The notes beneath the pieces were generated by a model, which was given only the letters and a program-made list of their open reading frames with translations, was not told the origin of the DNA and searched no databases. A program made the position numbers and the translations under genes. From JAJAZB01 sp965249815 (lineage in GTDB: Bacteria; Bacteroidota; Bacteroidia; Cytophagales; Spirosomataceae), in contig CBDFMV010000003.1 of the NCBI GenBank assembly GCA_965249815.1, forward strand, positions 1,426,001 to 1,490,000: a stretch of DNA of 64,000 nt, read 5' to 3'. Shown piece after piece: positions 41,064 through 49,653 of this stretch (positions within the stretch are counted from its first letter, which is position 1; the number at the start of each line of letters is the position of its first letter).

Positions 41064-41732
41064 TTAGTCTTTGGCGGGTTTGGCCCCCGGCAACCGGCTT
41101 TTCAGCCAGGAAATCTGCCCCCGGTGGTTCGACTCGTGCTCGCACACGTGAAACCACTTCCAATAGGTATTGATGGGTTGGTCGGGCTTCGACCACACGG
41201 CGTCGCGTTCCATCAGCCAGGCGTCGTCCTTTGTTTTCAGCACTTCCAGCGTGTGCGCCCGGACCGAGGCCAGCTTGTCGAGGTAAAAGGCGAGGTCGTG
41301 GCCCTTGATTTCCTTGCGTCCGGCGTCGCCCAGGTCACCGGCAGCGGCCCATTCTTTCTTCTCGGCGTCAGTGAAGTCCTGCCGCCCCTCAAAGCTGTTG
41401 ACCTGGTAGTATTTTTCGGTGGAAGCCAGGTGCAGTAGCAACGCGCCGATGGTGTTGGCGTGGCCATCGAACAGAAAATCGAGTTGTTCCATCGTCATCC
41501 CCTTTACCACGCGCACGATGGTGTCGCGGTTGTAGTTGAGCATCGAAACCAGCGTACCCACCTGGGGCGAGTAGCCTTCCATCGGCCCGATCATCATCAG
41601 GTTGTTGGGTGGCGGCAGCGCGTACGCCAGGGCGGGCGTGGGCAACAAGCCCGGGAGGGCCAGACCGGCGGCGGCCACAACGCCGCAGTTCATGAATTTC
41701 CGGCGCGAAAGAGGTTCATTGAGCGCGATCAT
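41064..41732 (-). CDS. Tat-exported DinB-family protein
   Basis: The 222-residue protein opens with a twin-arginine signal (RRKFMNCGVVAAAGLALPGL, about residues 10-29). The mature part is a DinB four-helix bundle with metal-ligand histidines in LLLHLAS and ESNHRGQISWLK. Most DinB/YfiT proteins are cytoplasmic thiol-linked metalloenzymes, so export is unusual. The start at 41732 is chosen because it gives a normal Tat signal; the longer frame is rich in Arg and Cys without coding character. Confidence 0.82.
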   Translation of the reverse strand: MIALNEPLSRRKFMNCGVVAAAGLALPGLLPTPALAYALPPPNNLMMIGPMEGYSPQVGTLVSMLNYNRDTIVRVVKGMTMEQLDFLFDGHANTIGALLLHLASTEKYYQVNSFEGRQDFTDAEKKEWAAAGDLGDAGRKEIKGHDLAFYLDKLASVRAHTLEVLKTKDDAWLMERDAVWSKPDQPINTYWKWFHVCEHESNHRGQISWLKSRLPGAKPAKD

Positions 41733-41986
41733 TCGGGTAAAGTTTTGGGGTGAGAAGGAATCGGTTGGCCCGAAAGGCAGCGAACCGGTTTTGGCGCGAT
41801 CGCACCAGTCACTGCATCGGGCATCGGCGGTAAGGTACGCATTTGTGCCAAAATTGCCCCCACGGTAGCACTCCGAACGCGACGACTTCCTGCGGTGTCG
41901 GCCTGACAAAACAGCCGGAGCGCAAGGCGCCGCTTTTCATCCCAATAACTCCAGGCGTATGGTGAAAAGAAAGCCTTCTCCAGTGG

Positions 41987-42133
41987 GCCTAACCACCCCG
42001 CCCTTCGGGCACCCCTCCTTGAAAAGGAGGGGAATCTCTACGACTGACTCCCCTACCTGAAGAAAAGAAAACCTGCAAGAATCCCCTCCTTGAAAAGGAG
42101 GGGTGCCCAGAAGGGGCGGGGTGGTTAAGTTGA
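41987..42133. repeat. Large nested palindrome, copy 2
   Basis: This is the second copy of the 32700 element: AACCACCCCGCCC faces GGGCGGGGTGGTTAAG, with inner stems CCCCTCCTTGAAAAGGAGGGG on both sides. Its centre (GACTGACTCCCCTACCTGAAG) is nearly identical to that of copy 1, so the two share descent. The 519-bp gap 41733-42251 otherwise holds only terminator-like stems near 41908-41938. Confidence 0.85.
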
Positions 42134-42200
42134 AGAAAAAGCCGCTCGCTCGACCACCCAACTTGAGTTACAACCGGAATGGCAACCATGCCCCACGCAC

Positions 42201-42231
42201 AAAAAAAGCCGGAGCGCAAGGCACCGGCTTC
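42201..42231 (-). terminator. Terminator of the MlaD-like gene
   Basis: On the minus strand, GAAGCCGG pairs with CCGGCTTT around GCAAGGC-type loop bases and is followed by T7. It lies 20 nt after the 42252 stop. A close relative of the stem occurs near 41908-41935. Confidence 0.7.
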
Positions 42232-42251
42232 TTCATTTCAAGAACAAAACC

Positions 42252-43232
42252 TTACTCCGCCTTTTTCACCGAATCTGCCGCTGGCTTCTTCTCCTTCCGC
42301 CCGAAGAGCGAAAAATGCACGTAGCGCTTGGGGTTTTCGCGCAAATCGGCCAGCAGGCGTTCGAGGCTACTCATCGTGCCGTTGACGTTCCGGTAAAAGG
42401 CCTCGTCCTTGAGCAGTTTGCCCGCCGTGCCTTTGCCCGCCTGCACGTCGGCGAGCATGCCCTGCAACGACACCACGGCGGCGTTGGCGCGGGCGAGGGT
42501 CTGGCTCAGGCTGATAACCCGCAGCGAGTCCATCACCGAATTGGCCTTGCCAAGCAGGGGTTTGAGTTCTTTCTCCGTCTCGATGAGCGAAGCCGAAAGC
42601 CGGCTGGCGTTGGCCAGGATGGCGCTCAGGTTGGTGCGGTTTTCCCGCACGGTGGCGTCCACGGTTTTCACGGTACCATCCACGGTGGTGAGGGTGCGGT
42701 CGGCGGTGCGGAGCATCCGGTTTACCACGTAGGCCGTCGAATCGAACCGCCCCACCACGTGCCGCATGGTGATCATGAGCGAATCGGCGCTCTTCAGCAC
42801 GGGCAGGGCGCGTTCCTGAATCAGCGCCTGGAGGCCCTTCACTTCCATCGCCCGGAGGGTGTCTTTGTCTTTGAGGAGCGGCCCGCCCGGCTCCACGAGC
42901 AGGATGACGGTTTTGCCGCCCAGCAACCCGCCGTCGGCCAGCGAGGCCACCGTCGTGGTGGGCAATTTCAGGGCTTTGCCGACCGAGAGCGTCACGAGCA
43001 GTTGGTTGTTGCGCTCCTGAAGAATGCGGATGTCTTTGACCCGACCCACCGACAAACCATTGAGCATTACGGCGTTGGAAACGGTCAGGCCACCGACGTT
43101 GTCATACAGGGCGTAGTATTCGTTTTCGGACGAGAAGAGTTCGGAGCCTTTCAGAAAGTTGAACCCGAAGTAGAGCACCGCGCCCGCAACCACAGCCAGG
43201 ATGCCCACTTTTACTTCTTTGGAAAGTTTCAT
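42252..43232 (-). CDS. MlaD/MCE-domain lipid-transport protein
   Basis: The 326-residue protein has one N-terminal membrane helix (about 9-28) and an MCE domain (about 38-115) with GLTVSNAVMLNGLSVGRVKDI. A long helical region with regular Asn/Thr/Asp turns follows and probably forms the needle or tunnel. MCE proteins bind phospholipid and move it between the membranes with an ABC transporter; no MlaE/F gene is in the window. The start at 43232 is chosen so that the helix is N-terminal. Confidence 0.9.
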   Translation of the reverse strand: MKLSKEVKVGILAVVAGAVLYFGFNFLKGSELFSSENEYYALYDNVGGLTVSNAVMLNGLSVGRVKDIRILQERNNQLLVTLSVGKALKLPTTTVASLADGGLLGGKTVILLVEPGGPLLKDKDTLRAMEVKGLQALIQERALPVLKSADSLMITMRHVVGRFDSTAYVVNRMLRTADRTLTTVDGTVKTVDATVRENRTNLSAILANASRLSASLIETEKELKPLLGKANSVMDSLRVISLSQTLARANAAVVSLQGMLADVQAGKGTAGKLLKDEAFYRNVNGTMSSLERLLADLRENPKRYVHFSLFGRKEKKPAADSVKKAE

Positions 43233-43363
43233 ATCAAGGGAGACGGTACGAAAGCCGGGGCAAGTTAGGCCATTTCGGGCCTCGACGGCTGAACTTTTTC
43301 GTGAACGGTCAACGGCCCGGCTTCGTTCGTCCGCGCAAAAAATGGCGGCAAATGCGGTAACGG

Positions 43364-44155
43364 TTACTTCTGCTTGTTGAGGGCCCAATCGTAGGGCAGG
43401 TACGATACGGCGGCCTTTTCGTCGGCTTTGGTGGTCGAGTACCGGTTGATGAATTTCAAGACCGCCTCGTCGCTTTGGCCGAAGTCGTCTTTGTACCAGT
43501 CGAAGATTTTGGAAAGCGCCACCTTGTCCTTGCCGATGGCGTTTTTCCGGGAGTTGTTCAGAAAGTCGCGGGTCTGGTCGGTGAGTTGGGCGTCGAGGCG
43601 GGCGGGCAAACACGCTTCGTTGCGCAGCCGGGGGCACGACGTGGCCGCACACACCAGTGCGAAGTGAATCCGTGGCTCGTTGAACTGCTTCCGGATGATG
43701 TCGTGCTCGATGTTGTTGAGGCTCATTTCCTTCCCGCCAATTTTAAAGTATTTTTTACTGAACGGCCCGCCCGGCGTGACCAGTTGCAGTTGGTTGTCGA
43801 TGATGCTCCGGGTCGGGTACTGGTCCAGGATCTGTTTCACCGTGAAGGCGTTGTAGGCGTTGAGCCAGTAGGCGAGTTTTTCGTCCCGGCTCCAGTCGGC
43901 GGCGGGGGCGGCTTCGCTCAGGAGTTCGAGGTACTTGTCGAGGGTTTTGGCGTCGGCCGCTTTCAGGGCTTTGTAGTTGACCAGGCCATCGGCATCCACG
44001 TACTTTTTCAGCAACCCGTTCCAGATTTCGTGCGAAATGGGTTTGGCCTTGGAGGTGGGCGCTTTGAAGCCCGGTTCGGTGTGGCAACCGGTGGCAAGGC
44101 TCACCGCGAGGGCCAGGGTGGTGAGCAGGAGCAGGGAGTGGGAGCGGAGGAACAT
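43364..44155 (-). CDS. DUF547 lipoprotein
   Basis: The 263-residue protein has a lipoprotein signal ending at SLATGC (Cys about 24). The DUF547 domain shows WLNAYNAFTVKQILDQYP, then NNIEHDIIRKQFNEPRIHFALVC and the conserved CAATSCPRLRNEA segment. The function of DUF547 is unknown, although it is recurrent in bacterial cell-surface contexts. The start at 44155 is chosen for the signal peptide. Confidence 0.88.
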   Translation of the reverse strand: MFLRSHSLLLLTTLALAVSLATGCHTEPGFKAPTSKAKPISHEIWNGLLKKYVDADGLVNYKALKAADAKTLDKYLELLSEAAPAADWSRDEKLAYWLNAYNAFTVKQILDQYPTRSIIDNQLQLVTPGGPFSKKYFKIGGKEMSLNNIEHDIIRKQFNEPRIHFALVCAATSCPRLRNEACLPARLDAQLTDQTRDFLNNSRKNAIGKDKVALSKIFDWYKDDFGQSDEAVLKFINRYSTTKADEKAAVSYLPYDWALNKQK

Positions 44156-44230
44156 GAATGGTTTGAAAGGAAAACGTTCTGGTGAAAGGCAATGCTTTGT
44201 TTCAAAATTGGACATCAACAAGGCTGGTTT

Positions 44231-44974
44231 TCAGGCTTCGGACCACGCCACCACTTCCCAGCGAAACGCCCAGCGCCAGCGAATCCGGAACCGGGTGAAG
44301 CCCGCTCGCCGGAGCAGCGTTTCGAGTTCACTCCGCCGGAACGCCCGCGCCACCGACAGGCGCGCATCGTGCCGGTACAGGTGCGAGGTGCGCAGCAGCG
44401 TGGCAATCGCCCAGATGCTGTAGTACGCCAGCGGGTGCCGGTGCAAATCGTTGATGACCAGCCCGAGGCGCGTTTGCCGCCGCAAGGTCGCGAAAAGTTC
44501 GACCAGTTGCTCGTCGGTGAAGTGGTGGCAGAACAGCGTCATCGTGACGACCTCGAACGAGGTTTTTGAAAATTCTTCCGAGAAAACATCGAGTTGGCGG
44601 TAGCTGATTTCGGGAAAATCGTGGGTGCGTTCGCGGGCGTAACCGAGCATAAAGTCGTTGGCGTCGAGGCCCGTCAGGTGGGAGGAAACGCCTTTTTTTC
44701 GCAGAAAATCCGCCATCAGCCGGAGCATATCGCCGCCCCCGCAGCCGAGGTCGGCCAGGGTCATCGGGCGTGCTTCGTGCTTCGTGCCTGGATTTGCCGC
44801 GAAGTACGAAGCACGAAGCACACCCAACGCGCCCAGTCCCCGCAGCGTCACGCCATTTCCCCCCAGCAGGCGGTTGGTCACTTCCAACTCGCGCAGGTTC
44901 CGGCGCAGGGCGTCGGAGGCCAGCGTGAGGTCGTCCATCAGTTCGCGGTCGGGGCTGCGGTGGGAAAAATTCAC
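44231..44974 (-). CDS. Class I SAM-dependent methyltransferase with heptamer insert
   Basis: The 247-residue enzyme carries the SAM motif I LADLGCGGGDMLRLMADF, motif II LDANDFML and an aromatic C-terminus. The start is GTG at 44972-44974. The stretch VLRASYFAANPGTKHEAR, just before motif I, is encoded by an in-frame heptamer hairpin (44770-44822) and is absent from the expected fold. The substrate is unknown. Divergent from the 45070 SDR, with a heptamer element filling the whole gap. Confidence 0.85.
   Translation of the reverse strand: MNFSHRSPDRELMDDLTLASDALRRNLRELEVTNRLLGGNGVTLRGLGALGVLRASYFAANPGTKHEARPMTLADLGCGGGDMLRLMADFLRKKGVSSHLTGLDANDFMLGYARERTHDFPEISYRQLDVFSEEFSKTSFEVVTMTLFCHHFTDEQLVELFATLRRQTRLGLVINDLHRHPLAYYSIWAIATLLRTSHLYRHDARLSVARAFRRSELETLLRRAGFTRFRIRWRWAFRWEVVAWSEA
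44770..44822. repeat. Heptamer inverted repeat inserted in frame in the methyltransferase gene
   Basis: The left arm reads GTGCTTC, GTGCTTC, GTGCCTG. The right arm reads GAAGTAC, GAAGCAC, GAAGCAC. Arms are complementary around a short loop. It is open in the coding frame and adds about 18 residues 5 residues before SAM motif I. Confidence 0.88.
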
Positions 44975-44975
44975 G

Positions 44976-45063
44976 GATTTACAATTTACGAGGTACGATT
45001 TACGATTTCAAACGTCCGTTCGTACCGCCAAAATCGTAAATCGTAGCTCGTAAATCGTAAATC
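44976..45063. repeat. Heptamer inverted repeat between divergent genes, TTTACGA family
   Basis: The left arm reads ATTTACA, ATTTACG, AGGTACG, ATTTACG. The right arm reads AATCGTA, AATCGTA, GCTCGTA, AATCGTA. It fills the entire 95-bp gap between the start codons of the methyltransferase and the SDR, so any promoter for either gene must lie within it. Confidence 0.88.
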
Positions 45064-45069
45064 ATTCCC

Positions 45070-45858
45070 ATGAACCTTGATATAACCGGAAAAAACGCCC
45101 TCGTCGGCGGCAGCACGCAGGGCCTGGGCTGGGCCACGGCGGTCGAACTCGCCCTACTCGGCGCGAACGTCACGCTCCTGGCCCGCGACGAAGAAAAACT
45201 CAAAACCCGCGTCGCCGAACTCGACACGACCAGCGGCCAGACCCACGGCTACGCCGTCGCCGATTTCTCCGACCCGGAAACGCTCAAAACGGCCCTGCGG
45301 GCGCACCAGCAGCGGGTTCCGGTCACGCACATCCTCGTCAACAACACCGGCGGCCCGGCGGGCGGCCCGATTCTCGACGCCACGCCCGAAGCGTTTCTGG
45401 CGGCGTTCGGGGCGCACCTGATTTGCAACCAACTGCTCGTGCAGGCGCTAGTGCCGGGCATGAAAGAGGCCGGTTTCGGGCGCATCGTCAACGTCATTTC
45501 TACGTCCGTCAAGCAGCCCTTGCCGGGCCTCGGCGTGTCGAACACGATTCGCGGGGCGGTGGCGAGCTGGGCCAAAACGCTGGCGGGCGAACTGGGGCCG
45601 TTTGGCATCACGGTCAACAACGTGCTGCCCGGCTACACGCGCACCGCCCGCCTCGACGCCGTGGCCGCGATGCGGGCAAAATCGTCGGGAAAAAGTCAGG
45701 AAGAAATTGAAGCCGCGATGATGGCCGATATCCCCGCCCGGCGCTTCGGCGAAGCCGCCGAATTTGGCGCGGCGGCGGCGTTTCTCTGCACTCCGGCGGC
45801 GGCGTACATCAACGGCGTGGCCCTGGCCGTGGACGGGGGCCGGACGGGCAATCTTTAA
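45070..45858 (+). CDS. Short-chain dehydrogenase/reductase (FabG-like)
   Basis: The 262-residue classical SDR has the cofactor loop VGGSTQGLGWATAVE (residues about 12-26), LVNNTGGPAGG, and a catalytic Ser/Lys region. The usual Tyr-x3-Lys is not evident: the text after NVISTSVKQPLPGLGVSNTIRGAVA lacks YxxxK. Activity may therefore differ from a normal FabG. It could be a SDR with altered catalysis. The sulfatase follows 22 bp downstream. Confidence 0.85.
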   Translation: MNLDITGKNALVGGSTQGLGWATAVELALLGANVTLLARDEEKLKTRVAELDTTSGQTHGYAVADFSDPETLKTALRAHQQRVPVTHILVNNTGGPAGGPILDATPEAFLAAFGAHLICNQLLVQALVPGMKEAGFGRIVNVISTSVKQPLPGLGVSNTIRGAVASWAKTLAGELGPFGITVNNVLPGYTRTARLDAVAAMRAKSSGKSQEEIEAAMMADIPARRFGEAAEFGAAAAFLCTPAAAYINGVALAVDGGRTGNL

Positions 45859-45880
45859 CGAGGGGTTTTCCGCAATTTTT

Positions 45881-47296
45881 ATGAGAAATTTTCTTCTCGG
45901 TGCTGTCCTGCTGCTCGCCTTCGGCGGACGCTGCGCCGCTCAAAACCGCCCCACTACAAGCCGCCCAAATATCATCTACATCCTGGCCGACGACCTGGGC
46001 TACGGCAACCTGACCTGCTACAACCCCACCGGGCGCGTGCCCACGCCCCACCTCGACGCCATGGCCACCCAGGGCACCCGCTTCACGCGGTTTTACGCCG
46101 GCAGCACCGTGTGCGCCCCCTCTCGTTGCGCCCTGATGACGGGCCGCCACACCGGCCACGCCTACGTGCGCGGCAACGGTGAGGTGTCGCTCCGCGCCAG
46201 CGATACCACCCTGGCCCAGCGGCTGAAAGCCAACGGTTACGCCACGGGGATGTTTGGCAAGTGGGGCCTGGGCACCGAGAACTCGCCCGGCGCGCCGCAG
46301 TGGAAGGGCTGGGATGAATTCCTGGGCTACCTCGACCACCGCCACGCCCACAACTACCACACCGACCACCTCTGGCAGGTGCGCCGGGGGCAGCTTTCGC
46401 GCCTTCCCCTCGACAGCGCCACCTACACCCACGACCTCCTCGTGGGCCGGGCGATGGATTTTGTTCGGGAAAATCGGGCGAAGCCGTTTTTCCTCTACCT
46501 GCCCCTCACGCTCGTTCACGCCGAACTGGGCACGACAGCCGCCGACGTGAAGCCCTTCCTCAACGCCGACGGCAGCAGCAAACTTGGGCCGGAGAAACCG
46601 TATTTCAAACAGCGCCCGCCCAGCCTGTACGCCACCCAAACCCAGCCCCACGCCGCCTTTGCCGCCATGCTCACCCGCCTCGACGGCGACGTGGGCAAGC
46701 TGCTTGAGTTGCTGAAAACCCTGGGGTTGGAGGGCAACACCTACGTTTTTTTCACCTCCGACAACGGCCCCCACCAGGAAGGCGGGGCCGACCCGGAGTT
46801 TTTCGATTCCAACGGCCCGCTGCGGGGCATCAAGCGCGATTTGTACGAAGGCGGCATCCGGGTGCCGATGCTCGTGCGCGGGCCGGGCGTGGCGGCGGGC
46901 CAAACCAGCGGCGCGCCCTGGGCGGCCTGGGACATCCTGCCCACGTTCTGCCAACTCACCGGCGCACCAGTGCCGCCGGGCCTCGACGGCCTGCCGTTAG
47001 GCGCGCTGCTGCGGGGGCAAACGCCGCCGTCAGGGGCCAGCCGGGCCTTGTTCTGGCAATTCAACGAGGGCGAACTCCGGCAGGCGCTCACGCAGGGCGA
47101 CTGGAAGCTGATTCGGTTCAAAAAAAGCGGTCAGCCGGAACGGATGGAACTCTACAACCTGGCCGCCGACCTCGGCGAAACCAACGATCGGACGGCGCAG
47201 CAGCCCCGGCGGGTGGCCCGGCTCACCCAATTGATGCGGGCGGCCCAGACCCCGGCCGAGCATCCGCTGTTTGATTGGAGTAAAGCGGAGCGGTAG
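45881..47296 (+). CDS. Secreted sulfatase (arylsulfatase-type)
   Basis: The 471-residue enzyme has a signal peptide (about 1-20). ADDLG at 36-40 binds calcium; the formylglycine motif CAPSR begins at Cys78. GKWGLG and TSDNGPH complete the active site. A formylglycine-generating enzyme is required to activate it. The 22-bp gap to the SDR and 36-bp gap to the FAD oxidoreductase suggest a three-gene unit, probably for catabolism of a sulfated compound. The start at 45881 is chosen for its signal peptide. Confidence 0.93.
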   Translation: MRNFLLGAVLLLAFGGRCAAQNRPTTSRPNIIYILADDLGYGNLTCYNPTGRVPTPHLDAMATQGTRFTRFYAGSTVCAPSRCALMTGRHTGHAYVRGNGEVSLRASDTTLAQRLKANGYATGMFGKWGLGTENSPGAPQWKGWDEFLGYLDHRHAHNYHTDHLWQVRRGQLSRLPLDSATYTHDLLVGRAMDFVRENRAKPFFLYLPLTLVHAELGTTAADVKPFLNADGSSKLGPEKPYFKQRPPSLYATQTQPHAAFAAMLTRLDGDVGKLLELLKTLGLEGNTYVFFTSDNGPHQEGGADPEFFDSNGPLRGIKRDLYEGGIRVPMLVRGPGVAAGQTSGAPWAAWDILPTFCQLTGAPVPPGLDGLPLGALLRGQTPPSGASRALFWQFNEGELRQALTQGDWKLIRFKKSGQPERMELYNLAADLGETNDRTAQQPRRVARLTQLMRAAQTPAEHPLFDWSKAER

Positions 47297-47332
47297 CATG
47301 CTTTGGAACACTAAACCCCGAACGACGTTGCC

Positions 47333-49372
47333 ATGAAGTTCCGCTCCTTGCTGGCCGCTGGCCTGACCGCCCTGCTAACCGCCCTTGCCTCGCCCGCGTT
47401 TTCCCAAACTGGCACGCCGGAACGCCTCCCTACCACCGTGGACGTGTGCGTGTACGGTGGCACCTCGGCGGGCGTGATGGCCGCGTATTCGGCCAAGAAA
47501 CTGGGCAAATCGGTGCTGCTCATCGAACCGGGCCGACGCCTCGGCGGACTGACGTCGGGGGGGCTGGGGTACACCGACATCGGCAACAAGTACGCTGTCA
47601 ACGGCCTCGCCCTCGACTACTACCGCCGCCTGGGCAAGCACTACGGCAGCTTCGAGCAGTGGGTGTTTGAGCCGGGCGTGGCCGAAAAACTATTTCAGGA
47701 ATACATCCAGCGCGGCAACGTGCCGGTGTTGTACAACCACCGGCTTTTTTCGGTGAAAAAAACGGGTATAACGATTCAGGAAATTGGTCTTGAAACCTCG
47801 TCCGAACCCAAATCAGGCGAATCAATCGTCCGGTTCGTCCGGGCCAAAATCTTCATCGACGCCACCTACGAGGGCGATTTGATGGCCAAAGCGGGCGTGA
47901 GCTACACCGTGGGGCGCGAGGCAAATTCGCAGTACGGCGAAACCTACAACGGCGTGCAATTGCTCGACAAACACCAGTTTCCCGACGGCGTGGACCCGTA
48001 CAAAATTCCCGGCAAATCCGAAAGCGGCCTGCTCTGGGGCATCAGCGACGCCAAGCTCACCCCGCCGGGTTCGGGCGACAGGCTCGTGCAGACCTACAAC
48101 TTCCGCCTCTGCCTGACCAGCGACCCCGCCAACCGCCTCGAAATCACCAGGCCCGACGGCTACGACTCGACCCACTACGAACTGCTGCTGCGTTCGCTGG
48201 CCGTCAAGCCCCTGCCCAACATGGTCGGATTGCTGAAATTCGACCACATGCCCAACCAGAAAACGGACATCAACAACTACGGGGCGTTTTCGACTGACTT
48301 CATCGGGATGAATTACGACTACCCCGAAGCGAGCTACGCCCGCCGGGCCGAAATCCGGAAAGCCCACGAACTCTACACGAAGGGTTTGCTTTACTTCATC
48401 GGCCACGACCCCCGGATGCCCGAACACCACCGCCGCGAGATGCGCCGCTGGGGCTACCCCAGGGACGAATACCAGGACACCGGCCACTGGTCGCCGCAAC
48501 TCTACGTCCGCGAGGCGAGGCGCATGGTGGGGGCCTACGTGATGACCCAGGCCAACTGCGAAGGCCGCGAGGTGGTGCCCGACGCCGTGGGCATGGCCGC
48601 CTACACCATGGATTCGCACAACTGCCAGCGCATCGTGCTTGAGAAAAATGGCGTGAACATGGTGAAAAACGAAGGCGACGTGCAGGTGGGTGGCTTCCCG
48701 CCCTACCCGATTGCCTACCGCGCGCTCCTCCCGAAGGCGGGCGAATGCCGCAATCTGCTCGTGCCGGTGTGCCTCTCAGCCACGCACATCGCCTACGGCT
48801 CGATTCGGATGGAACCGGTGTTCATGGTCCTGGCCCAGTCGGCGGCAGTAGCGGCGAGTTTGGCGATTGACAATAAATCGGCGGTGCAGAACGTGGACGC
48901 GAAGGCGATTCAGATCATTCTCCGTGAAAACCCGCTCCTCGACGGCTCCACGCCTGACGTGGTACTCGACAACGATGCCCCCACCGGCGTAACCCGCACC
49001 GGCGAATGGAAGGCCGTGCAAACGGGCGGCTACGGGCGGTCGTTTCTGCTCGACGACAGCCGGGGCGTTGCGTCAAAATCCATCCGGTTCAGCCCCAGAT
49101 TGCCCAAAACGGGTTCGTACGACCTGTACGCTTACCTCCCGCGACGCCCCGACGCCAGCGCCCAGACCGTATTTTTGCTGAACGACGGCAAAACCACGCA
49201 GGCGATTAGGTTGAAACGCGACCAGATTCAGGTTGCAGGCCAGACTTCCGGCACGTGGGTGAAACTCGGCACGTTTGCCTTGCCTGCCGGGGAGAAATCT
49301 TACGTAGAAATCACCAACCAGGGGGCCGACGGGGCCGTCGTCGCCGATGCGGTGCAGTGGGTGGCGAGGTGA
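47333..49372 (+). CDS. Exported FAD-dependent oxidoreductase with C-terminal beta domain
   Basis: The 679-residue protein has a signal peptide (about 1-25) followed by DVCVYGGTSAGVMAAYSAKKL, the FAD-binding loop of the FAD_oxidored family, with GRRLGGLTSGGLGYTDIGNK. From about residue 550 a beta-sandwich of the golvesin/xanthan-lyase C-terminal type follows (GEWKAVQTGGYGRSFLLDD). Such proteins occur in Bacteroidota polysaccharide-utilisation loci; the substrate is unknown. Follows the sulfatase by 36 bp. Confidence 0.9.
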   Translation: MKFRSLLAAGLTALLTALASPAFSQTGTPERLPTTVDVCVYGGTSAGVMAAYSAKKLGKSVLLIEPGRRLGGLTSGGLGYTDIGNKYAVNGLALDYYRRLGKHYGSFEQWVFEPGVAEKLFQEYIQRGNVPVLYNHRLFSVKKTGITIQEIGLETSSEPKSGESIVRFVRAKIFIDATYEGDLMAKAGVSYTVGREANSQYGETYNGVQLLDKHQFPDGVDPYKIPGKSESGLLWGISDAKLTPPGSGDRLVQTYNFRLCLTSDPANRLEITRPDGYDSTHYELLLRSLAVKPLPNMVGLLKFDHMPNQKTDINNYGAFSTDFIGMNYDYPEASYARRAEIRKAHELYTKGLLYFIGHDPRMPEHHRREMRRWGYPRDEYQDTGHWSPQLYVREARRMVGAYVMTQANCEGREVVPDAVGMAAYTMDSHNCQRIVLEKNGVNMVKNEGDVQVGGFPPYPIAYRALLPKAGECRNLLVPVCLSATHIAYGSIRMEPVFMVLAQSAAVAASLAIDNKSAVQNVDAKAIQIILRENPLLDGSTPDVVLDNDAPTGVTRTGEWKAVQTGGYGRSFLLDDSRGVASKSIRFSPRLPKTGSYDLYAYLPRRPDASAQTVFLLNDGKTTQAIRLKRDQIQVAGQTSGTWVKLGTFALPAGEKSYVEITNQGADGAVVADAVQWVAR

Positions 49373-49390
49373 TCGTTTAGTGGTTAACGA

Positions 49391-49437
49391 TTAGGGTTCA
49401 GCGTGTCTTTTAATGCTGAACCCTAAACTGTTTTTCA
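49391..49437 (+). terminator. Terminator after the FAD oxidoreductase
   Basis: TTAGGGTTCAGC pairs perfectly with GCTGAACCCTAA around a 12-nt loop, followed by T5. The loop is longer than usual for an intrinsic terminator. Confidence 0.7.
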
Positions 49438-49650
49438 CCGCTGCGCCCCGTCGCGGTCGGCCCACCTGACCACCGCCCCGCCCACCTTCCGGCCCAGTTC
49501 CAGACCCGCGTCGTTGTCAATTTTGAAGTGAATGCCCCCGTCGAAGCGCGATTGGGCGCACTCCTGGGCCATTTTTACCAAACGCGGCGCTTCGACCGGG
49601 AACAGGTAACTCAGCACTGTAGCCGTGGCGCTCGACAGACGTTTCGCCAA
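49435..49650 (-). pseudogene. C-terminal remnant of a PAP2 / vanadium-haloperoxidase-type phosphatase
   Basis: The 71-residue frame has SRFDGGIHFKID, an exact match to PAP2 motif 3 (Ser-Arg-x5-His-x3-Asp), in the context AQECAQSRFDGGIHFKIDND. It continues AGLELGRKVG. Preceding SSATATVLSYLFP matches the region after motif 2, but motif 1 and the SGH of motif 2 are absent, and the frame opens with TTG 4 bp after the MFS stop. A full protein has some 400 residues. It is therefore a truncated fragment, not a small protein. Confidence 0.72.
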
Positions 49651-49653
49651 ATT

